NCBI GenBank assembly: GCA_001774995.1
Contig: MFBO01000027.1
Coordinates: forward strand, 1 to 5,137
Source of the DNA: Candidatus Curtissbacteria bacterium RIFCSPLOWO2_01_FULL_38_11b
Lineage (GTDB): Bacteria; Patescibacteriota; Microgenomatia; Curtissbacterales; GWA2-41-24
Length of the DNA stretch: 5,137 nucleotides
Direction: 5' to 3'
Positions 1-4,289 of the stretch are shown in pieces. Every line of letters begins with the position of its first letter. Position 1 is the first letter of the stretch. The notes below the pieces were generated by a model. The model was not told where the DNA came from. It saw only the letters and a program-made list of their open reading frames with translations, and made no database searches. The position numbers were made by a program, and so were the translations under genes.

Positions 1-691
1 GCAGCTTTCGAACACAAAGGCTGGGAAGATTTTTTAAGGGCCTATAGTATGTTGGCGTTAAGTCGTTTAAGTTACCACCAACTTCTTTACAGCCAACGCC
101 TTCAGAAAGGGTAGTGTCATCACTGCAGCGGAATATTGGTTTCGTGGTATCTTGCGGTTCTTCTAAGCGGGTGCCTATCCAATAGTAGTCACAATTGTTT
201 GGAGGGCCAGGAGGACTTGGACAGTCGGGGTCAGAAATACTCCTTCTGGGTTCATAGCGGTAGTAATAAGTCACATTATTAACAGGATCAATTGGCAGTT
301 TTTTTGAAAAGCCCTGCTCGGTTACCAAAGAAGGTTGAATTTTTTCAGGAAGAGTGCTCCAATCGGTTGAAGGTGCAACAATTCCGCAAGGAAAGTTGCC
401 GGTATATACTGTTGAATCACACACAAGTTCGCCTGGATAATGAAAGGTCAGTGTGTAGTAGCCGATTAGGGCATTGGCGATGTTATTAATATGCTGTTTT
501 CTTGCGGCATCTCTTGCTTGTCTTGAACGTTTAGCTGGATTAACTGCGGCAATTACGGCAGCAGCCATGATTGTTAAAATGGCAATAACGATCAGCAGCT
601 CAATCAAAGTGAAACCGCGTTTAGCGTTAAGTGAATACGAAGACGTATTTTTCTTCGAAAAAGAGCGTCTAGCGTCTAGGGGCAGCGACAT
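1..691 (-). CDS. Type IV prepilin / pseudopilin, C-terminus outside window
   Basis: The minus strand is open from the ATG at 691 to position 1 with no stop, giving 230 codons of a partial protein. Residues 20-26 (SLNAKRG) precede FTLIELLIVIAIL, the class III prepilin signal. PilD-type cleavage would fall after Gly26, leaving Phe at mature +1 and the conserved Glu at +5 (residue 31). The hydrophobic helix is followed by NPAKRSRQARDAARK, a polar helix typical of pseudopilins. The rest is a globular domain rich in Pro, Tyr and Cys (GELVC, FPCG, DPDC, NNC, FRC, GVGC). The family forms type IV pilus or type II-secretion-like filaments at the membrane. The start is firm because an in-frame TAA lies three codons upstream. 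The leader (26 residues) is long and contains a heptamer repeat. No Shine-Dalgarno sequence is visible. Whether it is a major pilin or a minor pseudopilin cannot be told. Confidence 0.9.
   Translation of the reverse strand, partial: MSLPLDARRSFSKKNTSSYSLNAKRGFTLIELLIVIAILTIMAAAVIAAVNPAKRSRQARDAARKQHINNIANALIGYYTLTFHYPGELVCDSTVYTGNFPCGIVAPSTDWSTLPEKIQPSLVTEQGFSKKLPIDPVNNVTYYYRYEPRRSISDPDCPSPPGPPNNCDYYWIGTRLEEPQDTTKPIFRCSDDTTLSEGVGCKEVGGNLNDLTPTYYRPLKNLPSLCVRKL
664..677 (-). repeat. Tandem heptamer (AGCGTCT)x2 in prepilin leader
   Basis: Two perfect copies of AGCGTCT sit side by side (664-670, 671-677), read on the coding strand as AGACGCT twice. They encode part of the leader residues LDARRS before the prepilin cleavage site. 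Two copies are little evidence alone, but a second, longer heptamer array occurs in folC in the same window. Confidence 0.45.
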
Positions 692-703
692 AAGCTTTTA
701 ATA

Positions 704-734
704 ATATTATTGGCCCTTGTTTATCTGATGTCTA
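704..734 (-). promoter_or_regulatory. Candidate promoter of the prepilin gene
   Basis: On the minus strand TAGACA (729-734; five of six to TTGACA) is followed after 19 bp by TAATAT (704-709; five of six to TATAAT). The -10 ends 12 nt before the ATG at 691, predicting a leader of only about 5 nt. The spacer is longer than optimal and the region is A+T-rich, so a chance match is possible. Confidence 0.35.
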
Positions 735-751
735 GAACTAACTTTACTTAA

Positions 752-782
752 ACCCGGTTTGTTGGCAAATTGCAAATCGGGT
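752..782 (-). terminator. Weak hairpin downstream of the Clp-like gene
   Basis: ACCCGGTTTG (752-761) and CAAATCGGGT (773-782) form a 10-bp stem with one imperfect pair and an 11-nt loop. On the minus strand, where it would end the Clp-like transcript, the imperfect pair is A-C and the stem is followed only by TTTAAG, not a full T-run. Read from the plus strand the pair is G-U but no T-run follows. A degenerate terminator or processing hairpin between the two minus-strand genes is plausible. Confidence 0.3.
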
Positions 783-819
783 GTGTAGCTTAGACGGACA
801 CTGAGAAGACTTAACTCTG

Positions 820-3249
820 TTAGATTAGAAATTCCATTAATGTTGAAGAAGGTATTTTAGAACCTTCGGAAATTTGATTGTTAAGGAGCATTCTGGCAAT
901 GCCATCTCCTATTTTGTCGGCAATAAGACGGCGGATGGGTCTAGCACCAAACTGAACGTTAAAACCTAGTTCTGCAACTTTGATAGCTAAAGTATCATTA
1001 ATTTCTAGTGTGATATTTTTTGTATCTTTAATTTGAGCAGCAAATTCATTAAGCATTAATTTGGCAACAGCAATTATTTGCTGCTTTGTTAATGGTTGAT
1101 AGACAATAACTCCATCAAATCTGTTAATTAATTCAGGATTAAACAAACCTTTGGAGAGTATGTATTCGATGAGTTTTGTAGATAACGATAGATTTTTTTG
1201 AGGTTCAACCTCATTGTGAGGTTGAACCTCTGATTTTTTAACTTCTTCCCGGATAAATTCCGCGCCGGCATTTGATGTAGCAATAATAATGATATTGGTG
1301 AAACTGACTGTTTTGTTAAAGGCGTCAGTTAGGATGCCTTCGTCAAAAATTTGCAAGAATAGATTTTGAACATAAGGGTTAGCCTTTTCAAATTCGTCAA
1401 GTAGTAATAAGCCAAATGGATTTTGGCGAACTAAAGATGTTAAGATCCCTGGATTTTTAGAAGTTGTGTCACCAGTTAAACGGATAACGCTATCGTTACT
1501 TTGGTATTCTGTCATATCAAGTCTGATCATTTTCGAACTTTTGCCAAAATATGCGTCGGCAAGAGCTTTAGCTGTTTCGGTTTTACCTACACCTGTTGGT
1601 CCCAGGAACAAAAATGAGCCCATTGGACGCTTGCTTTTATCAAGTCCGGTTCTAGACCTTCTCATCGCTTTTGCAATTTGAGAAATTGCTTCGTCTTGCC
1701 CAACTATTCTTTTATGTAAATAACTTTCCAAATCTTTCAATTTTTCAATTTCAGTTTGTTTTATTCGGCCAATAGGAATTTTTGTTATCTCAGAGAAAAT
1801 TTCGTCGACTGTGTTTAAAGTGATTTGTGTTAAGCTCAATTTTTGGGCACGAATTAAGCAATTCTCAAGTATTGAAATTGATTTTTCGGGTTGTTTTTTT
1901 TCGGGAATTAAACGATCTGATTTTTCAATTATTTCAAGAATTCCCTGGAAAGTAGTTGCAACATTTTGCTTTTTGTAAATGGCCAGCGATTTGCTAATTA
2001 AAATTTTTGGGAGTTCTTCTTTTGTCGGTTCTTCAACATCTACTTTATCAAAAAGTCTTAAAAAATTAAGATTGGGTCTGATAAATTTATGGAAATTTTC
2101 CAGAGTTGTGATACCAATTATGGGCAGACTGCCCTCTGTTAGAATTTCAGTAAAAATTTCCGTTAAGTCGATACGGCTATCTTGAGAACTGGTAACTTTA
2201 TCGATTTCATCAATTGCCAAAATTATATTTCCTGCGTGCTTAGCTTCAGATAGCAACATTTCAAAAGTGTTTTTGATATCAATCAAATTTTTGCTTGATG
2301 AGATTAGTGCGATAGTGTCCAAGAAAATTATTCTTTTATCTTTCAGCTTAGGCAGTTGTTGTCTTGTTACGGCACTTGCCAGATTTTCGATTGACGAGTG
2401 TTTGCCTACGCCTACATCACCGACAAGTATTGCATTATTAGCTTTGGGTTTAGTTAGAATATTTTCAAGTTTTTCAACGAGATTTTTATTAAAGTAAGGG
2501 TTGGTAATTTGCTGATTAGTAACCTCATGACTAAATGAATCCAGTGTATTGGTATATCCGTAAATCAAGTCACGGCCGATTGGGGCGGGTTTTTGAAAAG
2601 TTGGGTTGGTGTAAAAGGTATCTATAAAATCGGTAAGTATCATTAGTTGTTGCTCTTGGATGTTTTTTGTTGCGAGATAATTTTTAAGATCCTTCCAATT
2701 TTGGGAGATAGCAGTTACCATTTGCGACAAATTTAGGTCAGAAGTAATGCCAATAGTCTGGGGTGAAGGAAGTGACTTTAAAAGCTTTATGAAATCGTCT
2801 TCAAAAAATAAGCAAAGGCTTTTAAAAAAATCTGACCCCTCTAGTTTGTCAAGAAATTTCTGGGGACTTTCGAGGTCTTCTTTAAAAAAAGTACTATTTT
2901 TGTATTGAAGATAATTTAGCAGTGAAAAGAGGGGGAGTATGTAAAAAACAATCGCCCAGATATAAGCGAAAGTAAAAACAAGGAATATAAAAAGACCAAG
3001 AATGATTAATAAAACCCTTACGATAGCACCGATTAATCTTGAAATTAAATCGAATGAAAGCTTATCAATTATTGAGGCCTTTTTATCTATAGTTAATCGT
3101 CTGTAAGGGGAAAACAGGTGTAAAATGAGTCCTGTTATATTTAAAAATTCAAATTCAGAAGCCAGTTTTTTGGGGCGAGAGGCTATAAATGCTGGCAGGG
3201 CAATTGCAAAGTGATATGAAAGGAAGTTTTTAGGCTGGGCAGGGTTCAT
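820..3249 (-). CDS. Membrane-anchored Clp/Hsp100-like ATPase with two AAA+ domains
   Basis: This 809-residue protein has the ClpB/ClpC layout. Domain 1: Walker A GDVGVGKHS (277-285), Walker B IILAIDE (to 348), sensor-1 region GITTLENF. Domain 2: GPTGVGKT (550-557), LLLLDEFEKA (614-623), sensor 1 ATSNAG, arginine finger LINRFD (Arg710) and sensor 2 GARPIRR (768-774). IPIGRIKQTE links the domains and no coiled-coil middle domain is present. Residues 72-113 are strongly hydrophobic, probably two membrane segments, so the ATPase domains should face the cytoplasm from the membrane; residues 115-245 may be a diverged Clp N-domain. Oddities: domain 1 Walker A has His284 for Thr/Ser; the domain 1 pore-loop KYRG is KNLI (320-323); the domain 2 GYVG pore loop is deleted; no ClpP-docking [IVL]G[FL] loop is seen. 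Family assignment is firm. Coupling to a protease is not supported by the sequence. Databases would probably label it ClpC-like. Confidence 0.9.
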   Translation of the reverse strand: MNPAQPKNFLSYHFAIALPAFIASRPKKLASEFEFLNITGLILHLFSPYRRLTIDKKASIIDKLSFDLISRLIGAIVRVLLIILGLFIFLVFTFAYIWAIVFYILPLFSLLNYLQYKNSTFFKEDLESPQKFLDKLEGSDFFKSLCLFFEDDFIKLLKSLPSPQTIGITSDLNLSQMVTAISQNWKDLKNYLATKNIQEQQLMILTDFIDTFYTNPTFQKPAPIGRDLIYGYTNTLDSFSHEVTNQQITNPYFNKNLVEKLENILTKPKANNAILVGDVGVGKHSSIENLASAVTRQQLPKLKDKRIIFLDTIALISSSKNLIDIKNTFEMLLSEAKHAGNIILAIDEIDKVTSSQDSRIDLTEIFTEILTEGSLPIIGITTLENFHKFIRPNLNFLRLFDKVDVEEPTKEELPKILISKSLAIYKKQNVATTFQGILEIIEKSDRLIPEKKQPEKSISILENCLIRAQKLSLTQITLNTVDEIFSEITKIPIGRIKQTEIEKLKDLESYLHKRIVGQDEAISQIAKAMRRSRTGLDKSKRPMGSFLFLGPTGVGKTETAKALADAYFGKSSKMIRLDMTEYQSNDSVIRLTGDTTSKNPGILTSLVRQNPFGLLLLDEFEKANPYVQNLFLQIFDEGILTDAFNKTVSFTNIIIIATSNAGAEFIREEVKKSEVQPHNEVEPQKNLSLSTKLIEYILSKGLFNPELINRFDGVIVYQPLTKQQIIAVAKLMLNEFAAQIKDTKNITLEINDTLAIKVAELGFNVQFGARPIRRLIADKIGDGIARMLLNNQISEGSKIPSSTLMEFLI
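1200..1230. repeat. Perfect 14-bp inverted repeat inside the Clp-like gene
   Basis: GAGGTTCAACCTCA (1200-1213) and TGAGGTTGAACCTC (1217-1230) are exact reverse complements around a 3-nt loop. Each arm is itself nearly palindromic (GAGGTT-x-AACCTC). It encodes residues 674-684 (EVQPHNEVEPQ) in a variable loop of the second AAA domain. GATTTTTT occurs on both sides (1191-1198, 1232-1239), resembling a target duplication, but the gene is T-rich on this strand and the 41-bp repeat distance is not a multiple of three, so that is only suggestive. Confidence 0.85.
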
Positions 3250-3252
3250 TAG

Positions 3253-3280
3253 TTTAAGTTTAACAAAAATTTAGTAAAAT
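3253..3280 (+). promoter_or_regulatory. Candidate promoter, leaderless start of the 144-residue gene
   Basis: TAAAAT (3275-3280) matches the -10 consensus in five of six positions and ends 6 nt before the ATG at 3287, so transcription would begin at or next to the start codon. A weak -35, TTTAAG (3253-3258), lies 16 bp upstream. The 37-bp divergent gap leaves room for little else. High A+T makes chance matches likely. Confidence 0.4.
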
Positions 3281-3286
3281 AGATTT

Positions 3287-3721
3287 ATGGAAGTAGGCGA
3301 AGGACTTAAAAAAGTTGTTAGAGCTTCCAGATTCGTTGTTGAGAAGTTAGATGCCAGACCTCAATTAAATTTCAAGGACGTAGGTATTCAAACTATCGCG
3401 GGGATTGTATATACACAAATGAGAAATCGCGTGAGATCTTTGGTTAGAAAAGGCGAACGAGACAATGGTTTTTACGTTGATGATTTACTCAGAAATGTGA
3501 AGATAAAACCCGATTCGGAGTTTCCTACTAGTAGACAAGAGGGCGTTGTAAAAAAAAGAGTGGAAGATGCGCTTGATAGTCTTAAAAATGGTGGTGTTTT
3601 GAAAGAGGTAGGAAGTATTCAAACAAATCCTGTGCCGGATAGATTTTTTTTGGTTGTTGATGAGCAAAAATTACAAGAAATTTATGAAGGCAAGATAACT
3701 CCTGAAGCCAAACCTGCTTAA
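3287..3721 (+). CDS. Unrecognised 144-residue cytoplasmic protein, possibly winged-helix
   Basis: I do not recognise this gene. It has no signal peptide, membrane segment, cysteine or obvious catalytic motif. The N-terminal 60 residues are basic and helical in character (KKVVRASRFVVEK, TQMRNRVRSLVRKGERD). The segment 62-121, from GFYVDDLL through VVKKRVEDALDSLKNGGVLKEVG to DRFFLVVDE, has the look of a helix-helix-strand winged-helix unit, which would fit a nucleic-acid-binding role; this is inference from residue pattern only. The tail (GKITPEAKPA) appears disordered. The ATG at 3287 is preceded by a -10-like TAAAAT and no Shine-Dalgarno sequence. It is divergent from the Clp-like gene and 67 bp upstream of the tandem HTH gene on the same strand. 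Codon use looks native. Confidence 0.75.
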   Translation: MEVGEGLKKVVRASRFVVEKLDARPQLNFKDVGIQTIAGIVYTQMRNRVRSLVRKGERDNGFYVDDLLRNVKIKPDSEFPTSRQEGVVKKRVEDALDSLKNGGVLKEVGSIQTNPVPDRFFLVVDEQKLQEIYEGKITPEAKPA

Positions 3722-3747
3722 ATTCTGTTTTTTCAATTACTGTCTCT

Positions 3748-3776
3748 TTGCTTTTTGACTCGTATTGTGCTAAGTT
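3748..3776 (+). promoter_or_regulatory. Candidate extended -10 promoter of the HTH-folC pair
   Basis: TTGCTT (3748-3753), a 17-bp spacer and an extended -10 TGC-TAAGTT (TG at 3768-3769, hexamer 3771-3776) lie just upstream of the ATG at 3789. The predicted transcript start near 3783 gives a leader of about 5 nt. This supports ATG 3789 over the in-frame TTG at 3777, which would fall inside the promoter region. Confidence 0.45.
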
Positions 3777-3788
3777 TTGGCTGTTTTT

Positions 3789-4289
3789 ATGGATAAAGAA
3801 GGATATCGAAGAAAGTTTGGTCCTGAAGGAACTTCTCTTTTTACGAACAGACAGTTAGAAATGCTTCAGTTGGCCGTTAAAGGAGTTGAATCTTCTAAGG
3901 ATTTTTCGACTATAATGGGGATTTCATTGGAAAGTGTATCCTCACTTAAGGAGCATATAACCCAAAGATTGGAAGAGAGGGGAGTAGTCCCTGTAAGTTT
4001 CCGAAGGGCAATAGCAGAGTCTATTTGGCGGGGACTGGTGGATACTAGCCGATTACCAACCCAAACAGCCGCTGGGTTGACAGATGTTGAAGCAAATCTG
4101 GTCGCTTTTATTACAACTGGTTATGACACGAATTATATTCGTGAGCAGCTTCATTTGACTCGCATTTATTATAAACTTGTAAAAGGTTCTATATTAAAGA
4201 AACTTAAGGTAAAAAATTTAAATCAGGCAGCAGCAGTGACTGCTATAGAGATGATGAGGTTAAGATCTACAAATAATGCCTATGTTTAA
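3789..4289 (+). CDS. Tandem LuxR/GerE-type helix-turn-helix protein
   Basis: The 166-residue product consists almost entirely of two GerE-like units. Unit 1 (about 18-64) reads LFTNRQLEMLQLAVKG, then IMGISLESVSSLKEHITQRLEERG. Unit 2 (about 97-153) reads LTDVEANLVAFITTG, then IREQLHLTRIYYKLVKGSILKKLKVKNLNQAAAVTAI, matching the usual LTxxE...G...IAxxLxxS...VKxHxxxIxxKLxVxNRxQAA pattern. In unit 2 the VKxH stretch is altered (YYKLVKG). A receiver, PAS or autoinducer domain is absent, so no sensing input is visible; it is probably a DNA-binding regulator. ATG 3789 is preferred over the TTG at 3777 because the HTH does not need the extra residues and a promoter-like site overlaps them. The stop overlaps the folC start by 8 bp, suggesting translational coupling. 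HTH assignment is good for unit 2, moderate for unit 1; targets are unknown. Confidence 0.8.
   Translation: MDKEGYRRKFGPEGTSLFTNRQLEMLQLAVKGVESSKDFSTIMGISLESVSSLKEHITQRLEERGVVPVSFRRAIAESIWRGLVDTSRLPTQTAAGLTDVEANLVAFITTGYDTNYIREQLHLTRIYYKLVKGSILKKLKVKNLNQAAAVTAIEMMRLRSTNNAYV

Noticed and set aside
292..701. Two plus-strand open frames (65 and 75 codons)
   Set aside because: They lie antisense to the prepilin gene, whose minus-strand frame has an unmistakable FTLIELL signal; the plus frames have no recognisable motif.
1200..1239. Hairpin followed by TGATTTTTT as a plus-strand terminator
   Set aside because: No plus-strand gene ends nearby, and in the sense direction of the Clp-like gene the hairpin is followed by A residues, so it is better treated as a repeat.
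3485..3667. 60-codon minus-strand frame
   Set aside because: Antisense to the 144-residue gene, with no motif or initiation signal.
3705..3733. Possible terminator after the 144-residue gene (AAGC...GCTT then TTTTTT)
   Set aside because: The stem is only 4 bp and the T-run is separated from it by several bases; too weak to call.
3777..3788. TTG at 3777 as the start of the tandem HTH gene
   Set aside because: It adds only four residues (MAVF), overlaps a promoter-like sequence, and an ATG follows at 3789 before the conserved part.
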